From: CAYUZU01 sp964448675
GTDB taxonomy: Bacteria; Planctomycetota; Phycisphaerae; UBA1845; Fen-1342
Assembly (NCBI GenBank): GCA_964448675.1
Contig: CAYUZU010000017.1
Coordinates: 1-64,000 of the forward strand
Length of the DNA: 64,000 nt
Direction of reading: 5' to 3'
Shown here: piece by piece, positions 17,358 to 27,662 of the stretch
How positions within the stretch are numbered: position 1 is the stretch's first letter
How the letters are laid out: each line of letters starts with the position of its first letter
Translations under genes and position numbers: made by a program
Notes under the pieces: model-generated
What the model was told of the DNA's origin: nothing
The model's input: the letters and a program-made list of their open reading frames with translations, nothing else
Database searches by the model: none

Positions 17358-17360
17358 GCG

Positions 17361-17777
17361 GTGCATCCGCGGATTCGCGACATTCTGCGACGGTGCCGTA
17401 TGACGCAAGGGGCATCCCGGAGTGCGCTCACTGCTTTGCAGCGGCGCGTGGGGATATCGCTCCCTCGAGACTATGTTGGGTTAATGCACGACACCGACGG
17501 CTGCGAGGGACCTGTTGGTGAACAGAACTACTTGTGGATTTACTCTGTGGACGAAGTGCTTCTAGTGTACGAAAGGGGGCTTGTTAGCGCTGAGCTTCCC
17601 GGGCTTATTGTCTTCGCAACAAACGGTGGCGACGCCGGGTACGCATTCGATACTCGGACACCGGAGATGCCGATTCTGTACGTGTCATTGAGTGATCCGA
17701 CCGGCCTACCGCAAAAGCCGATGGGTGCGAACATCGCGGAGTGGCTGGAGCGGGTTGAGACGTTTGATTACAAGTGA
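17361..17777 (+). CDS. SMI1/KNR4 (SUKH) family immunity protein
   Basis: A 138-residue protein with a GTG start, three bases after the HNH toxin. The SUKH pattern is clear: LQRRVGISLPRDYVGLMHDT, DGCEG, YLWIYSVDEVLLVYE, LPGLIVFATNGGDAGYAFDT and a final amphipathic helix GANIAEWLERVETFD. It probably binds and inhibits the adjacent HHVHPVKFGG nuclease. It shares fold but little sequence with the SUKH gene at 3553. Confidence 0.8.
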   Translation: MHPRIRDILRRCRMTQGASRSALTALQRRVGISLPRDYVGLMHDTDGCEGPVGEQNYLWIYSVDEVLLVYERGLVSAELPGLIVFATNGGDAGYAFDTRTPEMPILYVSLSDPTGLPQKPMGANIAEWLERVETFDYK

Positions 17778-17803
17778 GCACAGCCTGGCAGGCGCGCGGG
17801 GGA

Positions 17804-17989
17804 CGGCGGCGGGCCGGTCACGGCGGCGTACGTCCATGATGCTACGGGGAATCTCGTTTTCGATGGCCGGCTGCTGTACCTCTACGACGGGTGCAATCGG
17901 CTGGTGCAGGTGAACGAGGCCGGCGGGCTGACGGTCGCGGATTTCGCCGGGGCGGGGTACTTCGAAGAGATCGAGACGGCGCCGGTCGC
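17804..17989 (+). repeat. RHS-core scrap closing the array
   Basis: About 185 bases match the RHS core (VHDATGNLVFDGRLLYLYDG to AGYFEEIETAPV), close to 11455-11637. It starts at the same point, CGGCGGGCCGGTCAC, as the core at 7140. The match stops at about 17989 and unrelated sequence follows up to the lipoprotein gene. It marks the right edge of the toxin array. Confidence 0.7.
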
Positions 17990-18110
17990 CACAGGTGCGA
18001 GAATGCACCCCCCGCACCGCGCCGCGGCGGCCAGCAGCGGTTACAATGGCGCGTGCGCCGCCGACCGACTGGCGAGCCCGGTTGCGGCGAGTGAAGGATG
18101 GAGTTCAAGG

Positions 18111-19289
18111 ATGACCCGCCGACGGTTTCCCTTCCTGTTGTTCGGGGTGGTCGGATTGTGTCTGTGTGCTGGCTGCGACGGCCCGCTGGGGGATTTCATC
18201 AGCCGCGCCGTGCCGCTGGACAGCGGTGCGAAGAGCGAGCTGGTGGCGGCCCGGTACATGGCGGGGGACTACCCCGGCACGATCAACCACACGCTCGATG
18301 ACGCGGTGGTGGTGTACCATTTCACCTACACCAACGGCATCACGCTGTTCGCGTTGCACGAGTTGCACCAGCTCACCGCGGACCCGCGCTACGGCACGCA
18401 GGTGCGCGCGTCGCTACGGCATTACCTCGAGAGCGACGACTATCGTTCCGACGGCGGGGATGAGCCGATCGACTATCTGGGGGCGATGGCGCACGCGGCC
18501 CTGGTGCATGCCGAGGCGCATGAGGATGGTGCACTGCGGGCGGCGGCGCTGGATGCGGCGCGGTACTTCCTGGAGGACGCGGCGCGCACGCCGGCCGGTT
18601 TGCTGGGATATCACGAGGATCCGGCGCGGGGGCGGATCTGGGCGGATGCGCTGTTCATGACAATGCCGCTGCTGGCGAAGGCCGGGCGGGTGCTGGACGA
18701 TTCACGCTATTATGACGATGTGCTGGCGAATTTCCGCGGCTATGCGGAGCGGTTGCGTGATCCGAACACCGGTTTATATCACCAGGGGTACAACTGGCAC
18801 GGTGCGGGGGCGTCGCCGGGGTTCTGGGGGCGTGCGAACGGGTATGTGGCGGTGGCGCAGGTGGAGGCGTTGCGGGCGTTGCCGGCGGATTATCCCGGGC
18901 GGGCGGGGCTGCTGGCGGATTTTCGCGATTTCGCCGCGGCGCTCGTAGTCCGGCAGGATGCGTTGGGGCGCTGGCACCAGTTGCTCGATGAGCCGGCGAC
19001 GTATGCGGAGTCGTCGTGTACGGGTCTGCTGACGTATGCGTTGGCACGGGGCGTAACGGAGGGGTGGCTGGACGCGTCGTATCGCGAGGCGGCGCGGCGG
19101 GGGGCGGAAGCGACGGCGGCGTTCGTGACACTCGATGGTGACATCGAGAACGTGTGTCCGGGGACGGGAACCCAAGCGTCGCGCGAGGCGTATCGCAATC
19201 GCGGGCCGCGAACCAACGATTCACATGGCGTGGGGCCGGTGCTATTGGGGCTGTATGGCGGGCTGCTGGTGGAGGAGGGTACGCCATGA
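18111..19289 (+). CDS. GH105-like unsaturated glycoside hydrolase, lipoprotein
   Basis: A 392-residue protein whose ATG at 18111 gives a lipoprotein signal (FPFLLFGVVGLCLCAGC, lipidated Cys22). The rest has the alpha/alpha-barrel pattern of GH105/GH88 enzymes, which remove unsaturated uronic residues left by polysaccharide lyases: RIWADALFMTMPLLAKAG, GLYHQGYNWHGAGASPGFWG, RANGYVAVAQVEALRAL, RWHQLLDEPATYAESSC and RTNDSHGVGPVLLG. WADALFM holds the likely catalytic Asp. It overlaps the next gene by four bases (ATGA), so the two probably form one unit acting on polysaccharide at the outer surface or in the periplasm. Longer starts in frame run back into the RHS scrap and are rejected. Confidence 0.8.
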   Translation: MTRRRFPFLLFGVVGLCLCAGCDGPLGDFISRAVPLDSGAKSELVAARYMAGDYPGTINHTLDDAVVVYHFTYTNGITLFALHELHQLTADPRYGTQVRASLRHYLESDDYRSDGGDEPIDYLGAMAHAALVHAEAHEDGALRAAALDAARYFLEDAARTPAGLLGYHEDPARGRIWADALFMTMPLLAKAGRVLDDSRYYDDVLANFRGYAERLRDPNTGLYHQGYNWHGAGASPGFWGRANGYVAVAQVEALRALPADYPGRAGLLADFRDFAAALVVRQDALGRWHQLLDEPATYAESSCTGLLTYALARGVTEGWLDASYREAARRGAEATAAFVTLDGDIENVCPGTGTQASREAYRNRGPRTNDSHGVGPVLLGLYGGLLVEEGTP

Positions 19290-20545
19290 ACTTGCGGGGA
19301 GAGAAGGCAAGCGCCTGGTGCTGGCGGGCGGTGCTCGGTGGCGTGTGTGTGGTGTGTGGTGTGCTGTCAGCGTGTGACCTGGCGGCGTTGCCGCTGCCGG
19401 CCGTTGGAACGTGGGCACGGCACACGATCAGCAGCGCGTGGCGCGGGGCGGATGGCGCGCGGCTGGGGGATGTTGATGGGGACGGCGACATGGATGTCGT
19501 CGCGGGCTGGGAAGAGAGTGGCGTGGTGACAGTTCACCTGAATCCGGGCGCGGCGCGGGCGACGGGGGGTTGGCCGAGCGTTGTGGTGGGGGCGGTGGCG
19601 GATGTCGAAGATGCGGTGCTCGTGGATGTGGATGGCGATGGTGCTTTGGACGTGGTGAGTTGTGCGGAGGGGGACACACGCCAGGTGAATGTGCATTGGG
19701 GGCCAGATGACGCGAGCGACGTGACCGATGGCGACGCGTGGCGGACGGCGTCGTTTTCGGCGGTGCACGGCATGGCGCGCTGGATGTTCTGCGCGCCGGG
19801 GGATGTCGATGGGGATGGGCGCATCGACCTCGTCGTAGGGGCCAAAGGGGATGATGCGCCGTTGGGCTATCTGCGCGCGCCAGCGACGCCACGGAACGTG
19901 GACGCGTGGACGTTCGTGCCGCTGACAACGGTGCGGTGGACGATGTCGGTCGTGGTGCATGACGTCGATGCGGATGGAGACGAGGACGTGGTGTACACGG
20001 ATCGCAAGGGGGGCGCGCGCGGCTGTTGGTGGCTGGAGAACCTGGGAACGGCTTCGTGGTCGCGGCACCTGATCGGCACGAGCGATGACGAGTTGATGTT
20101 CCTGGATTTGGCGGATCTTGACGGGAACGGGTGGCGGGAGGTGCTGGTAGCTACGGACGCGCGCGAGGTGTTGCACTTTGTGCCGGGGGCGGATGTGACG
20201 CTGCCGTGGTTGGTGCGGCGCCTGAGCTGGTCGGATGCGTTCGGTACGGGCAAGGGGGTACGGGCCGGTGATCTGGATGGCGATGGTGTGGCGGAGGTGG
20301 TGTTCTCGTGTGAGAACGCGGACGGACGGGCGGGGCTCGGCCGGTTGGCGGCGACGACGGTGGGCGCGGTGGCCACGTGGGCGGCGAGGCCACTGGGGGG
20401 CGAGGCGGGCGACAAGTTTGACCTGGTGCAACTGGTGGATGTGGACGCGGATGGCGACTTGGATGTGGTTACGACGGAGGAATCTGCGGGGCTGGGGGTG
20501 GTGTGGTACGAAAACCCGGGGCCGGTGGCAGAAGGAACGCAGTGA
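19286..20545 (+). CDS. FG-GAP/VCBS repeat lipoprotein
   Basis: A 419-residue protein starting at ATG 19286 with a lipobox (CGVLSAC). It contains about six calcium-loop-like repeats: DVDGDGDMDVV, DVDGDGALDVV, DVDGDGRIDLV, DVDADGDEDVV, DLDGDGVAEVV and DVDADGDLDVV. Such FG-GAP/VCBS repeats build a seven-bladed propeller, usually for cell-surface binding. The four-base overlap with the GH105-like gene suggests a shared transcript; it may bind carbohydrate or hold the hydrolase. No catalytic motif is seen. Confidence 0.8.
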   Translation: MNLRGEKASAWCWRAVLGGVCVVCGVLSACDLAALPLPAVGTWARHTISSAWRGADGARLGDVDGDGDMDVVAGWEESGVVTVHLNPGAARATGGWPSVVVGAVADVEDAVLVDVDGDGALDVVSCAEGDTRQVNVHWGPDDASDVTDGDAWRTASFSAVHGMARWMFCAPGDVDGDGRIDLVVGAKGDDAPLGYLRAPATPRNVDAWTFVPLTTVRWTMSVVVHDVDADGDEDVVYTDRKGGARGCWWLENLGTASWSRHLIGTSDDELMFLDLADLDGNGWREVLVATDAREVLHFVPGADVTLPWLVRRLSWSDAFGTGKGVRAGDLDGDGVAEVVFSCENADGRAGLGRLAATTVGAVATWAARPLGGEAGDKFDLVQLVDVDADGDLDVVTTEESAGLGVVWYENPGPVAEGTQ

Positions 20546-20581
20546 CGGCGCGGGAAGGGGCGGCGTGGTTGGTCCGCGCCG
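20546..20581. terminator. possible bidirectional hairpin
   Basis: CGGCGCGG at 20546-20553 pairs with CCGCGCCG at 20574-20581 around a 20-base loop, between two genes that converge. There is no T-run on either side, so this is a weak candidate. Confidence 0.3.
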
Positions 20582-20585
20582 ATGG

Positions 20586-20762
20586 TCAGTCTGCCGGCGG
20601 GGCGATCTGAATACGGAACTTGTCTGCTGTCGGGTCGTCGGTGCGTAGCATCACCGCCGGCCAGGGCGTTCCCGGGCCGTGGTTTGCGTCGTGCCAGCGG
20701 TATTCCGGTTCGACCGTCAGCACGAGTCCCGCACGCCTGTTTGCGCTGGCAATTTCGCACAT
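20586..20762 (-). CDS. small hypothetical protein
   Basis: A 58-residue frame on the minus strand, ATG at 20762 and TGA at 20588-20586. It reads MCEIASANRRAGLVLTVEPE, YRWHDANHGPGTPWPAVMLR, TDDPTADKFRIQIAPPAD. The composition looks protein-like, with a hydrophobic strand followed by a charged one. The ribosome site (GGGGTG) is weak. It could be the last gene of the leftward group or the remnant of a longer one. No function is suggested. Confidence 0.4.
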   Translation of the reverse strand: MCEIASANRRAGLVLTVEPEYRWHDANHGPGTPWPAVMLRTDDPTADKFRIQIAPPAD

Positions 20763-20855
20763 GGTTCACCCCGTGATTGTTGATGCCGGCCGACCACCCC
20801 GCCCGCAGCATCATGTCTGGTTATCCGAGCACCCACCGCGTTGGTGCACAAATTG

Positions 20856-21434
20856 CTACGGCCGGGCGAACTCCTGCGCGTGCAGCAGCTCGCACTCGCG
20901 GATGATCTGGGCCGCGGCCGCGGGGTCGGGCTTGGCGATGAGCGTCCCGTTGAGCTCGCTGTCGCCGAGGGGCTCGGGCAACTCGCCGCTGAGCAGGTGC
21001 AGCTTGAGGTAGATCGACTCGAGCGAAACCTCCAGCGTGCCGTCGCGCTGCTCGTCGGGATAGGCGAAGCCGGTGCCGGTGTATTCCGCGACGCCGTCGC
21101 TGGTCGCGACGATGTACCGCACCAGCGCATTGGACGTGCTGCGGTTGGCGGGCGTGCGGCCGGGCCGCGGCTGCCAGTACACGTGTACGTGCAGGTACTG
21201 GGCGGTCGGCGGGTCGTTGTCGGGACGGACGGTACGGGCGGCGATGTGGCAGTCCTCGCCGGCGTCGGTGCGGTAGGCGCAGCGGTCGAAAACGACCTTG
21301 AACGGCTCCGGAAAGTAGGGGTCCCGGTGCGAGACGATCTCGACCTGCGAGACCGGTCGCTGGCAGCCGACCGATGGCAGCAACAGCGCCGCCAGCAGCA
21401 GCGGCAGGATCAGGCGCAGCGGGTTATTCATCAT
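20856..21434 (-). CDS. hypothetical lipoprotein
   Basis: A 192-residue protein with a lipoprotein signal (LILPLLLAALLLPSVGC, Cys24). The mature part has an immunoglobulin-like or beta-sandwich look: FKVVFDRCAYRTDAGEDCHI, YLHVHVYWQPRPG, STSNALVRYIVATSDGVAEY and a C-terminal helix ending HAQEFARP. The HVHVYWQP-to-LVRY pattern suggests an exported protein whose partner is unknown. Its start overlaps the amidohydrolase stop by 11 bases, so the two are translated in sequence. Confidence 0.65.
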   Translation of the reverse strand: MMNNPLRLILPLLLAALLLPSVGCQRPVSQVEIVSHRDPYFPEPFKVVFDRCAYRTDAGEDCHIAARTVRPDNDPPTAQYLHVHVYWQPRPGRTPANRSTSNALVRYIVATSDGVAEYTGTGFAYPDEQRDGTLEVSLESIYLKLHLLSGELPEPLGDSELNGTLIAKPDPAAAAQIIRECELLHAQEFARP

Positions 21435-22290
21435 CGGTGAAGATCGCACTGGAAGTCGCCGCCGGGCGGGCCGTGCCGCCGATGCCCAACAGCTGGAGCG
21501 CGTCGCGCTCGACCACGCCGCGGAGCTGCTCGCGCGGGATGGACGGCAGGCTGCTGCCATGGCTGAACTGGTTGACGGTGTACAGGGCCTCGATGCAGGC
21601 GGCAGGCGACCGATAGGGGAAATCGCTCCCAAAGAGCAGCTTGTCCATGACGCCGTATTCATACGCTGCCAGCAGGGCAGAGTAGCTGAGCCAGGGTTGG
21701 GGCAGCAGGCCGGCGACGTTCGCGTACATGTTCGCGTGCTTGCCGAGCAGAACCACGGTCTGGTCGACCCAGGGGTGGCCGAGACGGGCCATGACGATCC
21801 GCAGGTTCGGGAACGCCTGGGCGACCTCGTCGAGCAGCAGCGGCTGGGCGAACTCCATCTTGGCCACCGGGCTGCGGTGCCCCAAGTCGAACAGCACCGG
21901 CATGTTACGCCGGGCACACTCGGCATAGAGGTTCATCGCGCGGGTGTCGGCAGGATGGAAGTTCTGCAGCGCGGGCGAGACCACCACGCCCTTGAGGTTG
22001 AGCTCGCCCTGGGCGATGCGGAGCTCCTCGACCCAATCGCGATCGAGCGGGTCGATGCCGGCGAAACCGACCATCTTGCCGGAATGCCGGCGGACGTACT
22101 CGGCGACGAAGCGGTTGGGGATCTCGGCCCGGAGGTAGCTGCTCTTGAAGGCGAGCACGATGGCCTTGTCGACCGGATCGGCCGCCTCGAGGTGGTGCCG
22201 CTCGTCGGCGCGCACCGTCCGCACCAGGGGCGTCGCCTCGCCGAGCGGCGCCTGCGAATTCCAGACCTGCGTGTGGCAATCAACGATCAT
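21424..22290 (-). CDS. amidohydrolase-2 family metal-dependent hydrolase
   Basis: A 288-residue TIM-barrel protein of the PF04909 type. It opens MIVDCHTQVWNSQ, where the usual DxHxH reads DCHTQ, so the second His of the metal motif is replaced by Gln. Later blocks are GFAGIDPLDRDWVEEL, LKGVVVSPALQNFHPAD, LGHPWVDQTVVLLGKHANMY and LLFGSDFPY, the last holding the conserved Asp. Family members are decarboxylases or hydrolases of varied substrates, so none is proposed. Position in a leftward group with a LOG hydrolase and lipoprotein gives no further clue. Confidence 0.8.
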   Translation of the reverse strand: MIVDCHTQVWNSQAPLGEATPLVRTVRADERHHLEAADPVDKAIVLAFKSSYLRAEIPNRFVAEYVRRHSGKMVGFAGIDPLDRDWVEELRIAQGELNLKGVVVSPALQNFHPADTRAMNLYAECARRNMPVLFDLGHRSPVAKMEFAQPLLLDEVAQAFPNLRIVMARLGHPWVDQTVVLLGKHANMYANVAGLLPQPWLSYSALLAAYEYGVMDKLLFGSDFPYRSPAACIEALYTVNQFSHGSSLPSIPREQLRGVVERDALQLLGIGGTARPAATSSAIFTDDE

Positions 22291-22437
22291 GCTCGGCCAC
22301 CACCTGTATCAGTGTGCACCGTTGAGCGTTCCCGGCCCCGCGCCGAGCCTAGCCCGCTCGCATGCTCAAGCACAATATGTAGGGGCGATGGTAGCAACGG
22401 CCGGCCGAAAGCGTCAAGCGACGGTGTCGGGATTTCG

Positions 22438-23010
22438 TCACCCACCCAAAAAGCCCGAGCCGGCTCCGGAACCGGATTCGGCGTCCAGAACGGGCCGCAG
22501 CAGGGCCATCGCCTCGGCCACGTCGCGGGCGACCGGCAGCCGCATGGCGTCGGGCTGTTCGGCAAAGATCGGCTCGCACACGGGGCGCCAGTGCTCGCCC
22601 ACGAGCACCATCGTGGTGCCCATCGGCTCGAGGAGCTTCTTGTTGAGCAACTCCCAGACCAGGGCAAGCTCCAGCAGCGTGCCGGTGCCGCCCGGGAGCA
22701 CGACATAGGCCCGGCCAAGGCGTACGAGCGTGTTGAGCCGAGCATGCAGGTCGAAGGTCGGGATCTCCTGGCGGACATAAGGGTTGGCCCCCACGCGGCC
22801 GCGGAAGATGGCGCAGGTCACGCCGATGGTATGGCCACCGGCGTCCGCAGCCCCGCGCGCCGACGCCTCCATCGTGCCGCCGTAACCACCGTTGCAGACG
22901 GCCCAGCCGGCGCCGGCAATGGCGTGGCCGAGCTCGTAGGCGAGCTGGTAGGCGGGCGTGTCCACCGCGGGCCGGGCGCTGCCGAAAATGGTCACGATGG
23001 GCTTGCTCAA
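22438..23010 (-). CDS. LOG-family nucleotide phosphoribohydrolase
   Basis: A 190-residue Rossmann-like protein with the two family signatures: GGYGGTMEASARGA and PGGTGTLLELALVWE. LOG/TIGR00730 enzymes cleave (cytokinin) nucleoside 5'-monophosphates to free base and ribose phosphate, and many bacterial members act in nucleotide salvage. The N-terminal IVTIFGSARP strand-loop fits the phosphate-binding start of the fold. The C-terminus is a Gly/Ser-rich tail with no known role. It is encoded 27 bases after the ABC exporter. Confidence 0.8.
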   Translation of the reverse strand: MSKPIVTIFGSARPAVDTPAYQLAYELGHAIAGAGWAVCNGGYGGTMEASARGAADAGGHTIGVTCAIFRGRVGANPYVRQEIPTFDLHARLNTLVRLGRAYVVLPGGTGTLLELALVWELLNKKLLEPMGTTMVLVGEHWRPVCEPIFAEQPDAMRLPVARDVAEAMALLRPVLDAESGSGAGSGFLGG

Positions 23011-23037
23011 GTGGGTTCCCTCCGGCGCGGCAACGGC

Positions 23038-24975
23038 TCAGGTGGCGACAGGCGACTTGTAGAGCGCGACGAACAGCGGGCAGCGCTCGAGCAACTCGTC
23101 GCGCGTGCCGACGTCGACAATGCGGCCGGCGTCCATCACGACGATGCGCTCGGCCATCTCCATGACGGTGTGGCGGTGCGCGATGAGAAACGTCGTGCGG
23201 CCCTGGCGGAGTTCGTCGAGGGCGGCGTGGATCTTGCGTTCGCTCTCGGCGTCGATTTCGCTGGTCGCCTCGTCAAAGATCACGATCGAAGCCGGCTTGA
23301 GAAACGCGCGGGCGATGGCGATGCGCTGCCGCTGGCCGCCGGAGACGCTCGTGCCGAACTCGCCCATGAGGGTCTCGTAACGATCGGGCCACTGCTCGAT
23401 GAACTCGGCGGCGTAGGCGTGTCGGGCGGCGCGCTGCACGTCTTCCAGCGTCGCGCTCTGCTTGCCGTAGGCGATGTTGTCGAAGACCGAGCGGGCAAAG
23501 ATCACCGGGCGCTGCGACACGACCGCGATCTGCATGCGGAGCTGGCGCAGGCTGAGCTCATGCACGTCGAGGCCGTCGATGCGCACGTGGCCGGCGTCGG
23601 GGTCGAGCAGGCGGGGCAGCGTCTTGACCAGCGTGCTCTTGCCGGAGCCGTTGGGGCCGACGATCGCGATGCACTCGCCGGGCTGCACGTCCAGCGAGAC
23701 GTCGGCCAGGGCGGGCGGCTCCTGCGTGGGCGTGTAGCGGAACCAGACCTGCTCGAACTGCACGGCGCGCGGACCGTCGCCGGCGAGCTTCTTCGCGTGG
23801 CGCGGCGAGCGTTCTTCGGGCTGATCGAGAAAGTCCCAGACGCGGGTCGAGGCGGCACCGGCGCGCTGCACCATGTTGTAGACGTTGGCGATCTTGCGGA
23901 TCGGATCGAGCATCGCGGCCAACAGGCCCACCATCAGGATGAACTGCGACGGTTCGATGTCACCCTGGAACGTGCGCGACGCCAGCCAGACAATGCCCGC
24001 GGACGTCGCGATGACGCCGATGACCTCGATCAGCGGCGACGCCAGGGCCTCGATCCAGGCCAGCTTGAGCAGTTGGCGGAGCATGCGACGTTCGACCTGC
24101 CACATGCGCTTGCGCTCGTGCCCCTCGCGGCCGTAACCCTTGACCGTGTCGGCGCCCTGCAAGGTTTCCTCGAGGCCGCCGAGCATGACGCCGTAGCCTT
24201 CGAGCAGACGCGTGGTGGCCTTGCGGACCTTGCGGCCGAAGTACCATAGCAGGCCAACCGCGATCGGCAGCAGCGCCAGCACGACCAGCGTCAGCCGGGC
24301 GTCGAGCAGCAGGGCGACGCCCAAGACGCATACGGCCTTGAGCGGCTCGCGGGCGACCTTGCCAAAGAGCGTCGTGACGCCGAGGAAGATCTCGCGCGTG
24401 TCCGAGAGGAACTGGTTGACGCGGTTGGACACGTCGCCGGCGATCGCGGTCAGCGGCACGCGCAGGGCCTTGCGATACATGCGGCGCCGGAGGTCCATCA
24501 TGCTGCGGTGGGTGGCCCGCAGGACAAGGTACTGCGAGAGCACGCGAAAGACGTTGCCAACCAGGTTCAGTACGACCAACCCACCCAGCAGGATGAGCAG
24601 CGTCCGCATGCGGGTCGCGGGCGTGTCCGCTTCCGGGAACCAGCCCGCGACACTTCGCAACACATCCGCGTACGGCTCGTACCACCCCCCCTTGCCGGCC
24701 GCCGCGTCGGCCTTCTCCAGGATCCAGGCGTGCAGCGGCTGTTCACCAACGATCGCCTGGAGCACAGGCAGCAGGCCGCCGAGGGTGCCGGCGTAGGTCA
24801 GGGCCACGCCGAGGCCCAGGACAAGGCCGAGGATCATGGTGCGGCGATGGGGGTAGATGAGGCGCAGGGTGCGCCAGAAGGCCCGGCGGAGCTCGCGTTT
24901 GGCGGGCCCGTTGCCGGCGCGCTGTGCGAGCAGGCCCCGGTCCGAGGCGCCGGTGTTGGGCATGCCGTTGCTCAA
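23038..24975 (-). CDS. MsbA-like ABC exporter (fused membrane and ATPase)
   Basis: A 645-residue half-transporter. Residues 1-360 hold about six membrane helices (MILGLVLGLGVALTYAGTLG, LLILLGGLVVLNLVGNVF, VCVLGVALLLDARLTLVVLA and others); residues 395-640 hold the ATPase: Walker A GPNGSGKST at 440-448, Q-loop VVSQRPVIF, signature SVSGGQRQR, Walker B IVIFDEAT and the His switch IAHRHTVM. It resembles exporters of lipids such as MsbA, and works as a homodimer in the inner membrane. A long insert between the first two helices (about residues 70-125) is atypical and probably periplasmic. The substrate is not shown by the sequence. Confidence 0.85.
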   Translation of the reverse strand: MSNGMPNTGASDRGLLAQRAGNGPAKRELRRAFWRTLRLIYPHRRTMILGLVLGLGVALTYAGTLGGLLPVLQAIVGEQPLHAWILEKADAAAGKGGWYEPYADVLRSVAGWFPEADTPATRMRTLLILLGGLVVLNLVGNVFRVLSQYLVLRATHRSMMDLRRRMYRKALRVPLTAIAGDVSNRVNQFLSDTREIFLGVTTLFGKVAREPLKAVCVLGVALLLDARLTLVVLALLPIAVGLLWYFGRKVRKATTRLLEGYGVMLGGLEETLQGADTVKGYGREGHERKRMWQVERRMLRQLLKLAWIEALASPLIEVIGVIATSAGIVWLASRTFQGDIEPSQFILMVGLLAAMLDPIRKIANVYNMVQRAGAASTRVWDFLDQPEERSPRHAKKLAGDGPRAVQFEQVWFRYTPTQEPPALADVSLDVQPGECIAIVGPNGSGKSTLVKTLPRLLDPDAGHVRIDGLDVHELSLRQLRMQIAVVSQRPVIFARSVFDNIAYGKQSATLEDVQRAARHAYAAEFIEQWPDRYETLMGEFGTSVSGGQRQRIAIARAFLKPASIVIFDEATSEIDAESERKIHAALDELRQGRTTFLIAHRHTVMEMAERIVVMDAGRIVDVGTRDELLERCPLFVALYKSPVAT

Positions 24976-25388
24976 AGGCTTCGCGGGCTCCGCAGGCGGC
25001 CGTGGCAGCGTGGAGGCGGGCCGATCCCGCCCAACTGCTGCCGACGCTGCACGATAGCGGTGCTTGGTGCGGGCGGCAACCGGAGACGGGCGGGCGCGGG
25101 ATTCCCTCCGCGATCTCGCAGCGAATCCGGGCCGCCACTGGCCGAACTGTCAGTTTGACACTGCCAGCCCGACAGCCGGGCCGCGCCGGTCACCAGCGCC
25201 CGGGCGGGGGCCTTGCATTATAAAGCCCTGCTGAATATAAGCTTGCGCGACATCCGCCCCCGGGCCGCGCTCTGGCACCGCGTTTGCAAAGAGCCTGGCA
25301 ACAGGCGGTGGGTCTGCGCCGCCGGGTCTGGAGAGATCCATAACGCTGCGAACCAGCAATGATTTCGAGCTAGGAAGGAGACGACTGC
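24976..25388. other. divergent intergenic region (ABC exporter / groEL)
   Basis: 413 bases separate the two divergent genes. Near groEL there is a sigma-70-like promoter (25213-25241) and a strong ribosome site, AGGAAGGAG at 25372-25380, eight bases before ATG. No CIRCE-type inverted repeat (TTAGCACTC/GAGTGCTAA) was found, so HrcA control is not supported. Confidence 0.5.
25213..25241 (+). promoter_or_regulatory. candidate groEL promoter
   Basis: TTGCAT at 25213-25218 and TATAAG at 25236-25241 are separated by exactly 17 bases. The -10 matches the consensus at five of six positions, the -35 at three. It lies 148 bases upstream of the groEL start in an otherwise GC-rich stretch. Confidence 0.4.
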
Positions 25389-27098
<1,710 letters not shown>

Positions 27099-27239
27099 TC
27101 AATGATCAGTGAAGCGCCGTCAGTGATCCGTTTTCCGTTGTCAGGTATCAGCGCATCGGCGTGGCGCAGCGTGATTGGCGCCGGCCTGGTGCGAGCAAGA
27201 AAAGCAAAGAACGCCACACGCTTCTGAGGAGATAGACCA

Positions 27240-27551
27240 ATGGCAACCGCCACCGCGAAGAAACTGAAGATCCGTCCGTTGGATGACCGTATCGTCGTCG
27301 AGCCGTTCGAGGCCGAGGAGAAGACCGCCGGCGGCATCGTGCTGCCCGACACCGCCCGCGAAAAGCCGCAGCAGGGCAAAGTCATCGCCGTCGGCCCCGG
27401 CAAGCTGCTGGACAGCGGCGAGCGCGGCCAGATGTCGCTGAAGACGGGCGACGCCGTCTTCTACGGCAAGTACAGCGGCACGAACATCGAGATCAACGGC
27501 GAGGAGTACGTCATTCTGCGCGAGACCGACGTGCTCGCGGTCCAGGAATAG
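27240..27551 (+). CDS. groS: GroES co-chaperonin
   Basis: A 103-residue Hsp10: IRPLDDRIVVEPFEAEEKTA, GGIVLPDTAREKPQQGKVIA and the end block YVILRETDVLAVQE. The mobile loop (EEKTAGGIVLPDTAREKPQ) that docks on GroEL is intact. An AGGAGA precedes the ATG. It lies between two groEL genes and can serve either ring. Confidence 0.95.
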   Translation: MATATAKKLKIRPLDDRIVVEPFEAEEKTAGGIVLPDTAREKPQQGKVIAVGPGKLLDSGERGQMSLKTGDAVFYGKYSGTNIEINGEEYVILRETDVLAVQE

Positions 27552-27662
27552 TGCGAGGAATCTGCAATGGTCAATGTCCGCTGAGATCGACGACGTTCGC
27601 ACCGCAACGGACCGCTCTTGGCTGGACGCTTGAACATTGAGCCCGGAAAGGAACTTTCGAAT

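Noticed and set aside
17904..18110. N-terminal extension of the GH105-like lipoprotein into RHS sequence
   Set aside because: The open frame is continuous by chance; ATG 18111 yields a proper lipoprotein signal peptide and the upstream part is an RHS scrap.
21559..24249. 896-residue frame on + across the amidohydrolase, LOG and ABC genes
   Set aside because: It crosses three well-supported minus-strand genes and shows only GC-rich shadow composition.
25201..25388. CIRCE element upstream of groEL
   Set aside because: The TTAGCACTC/GAGTGCTAA inverted repeat is absent; a CTGGCAC...GAGCCTGGC resemblance does not form the required palindrome.
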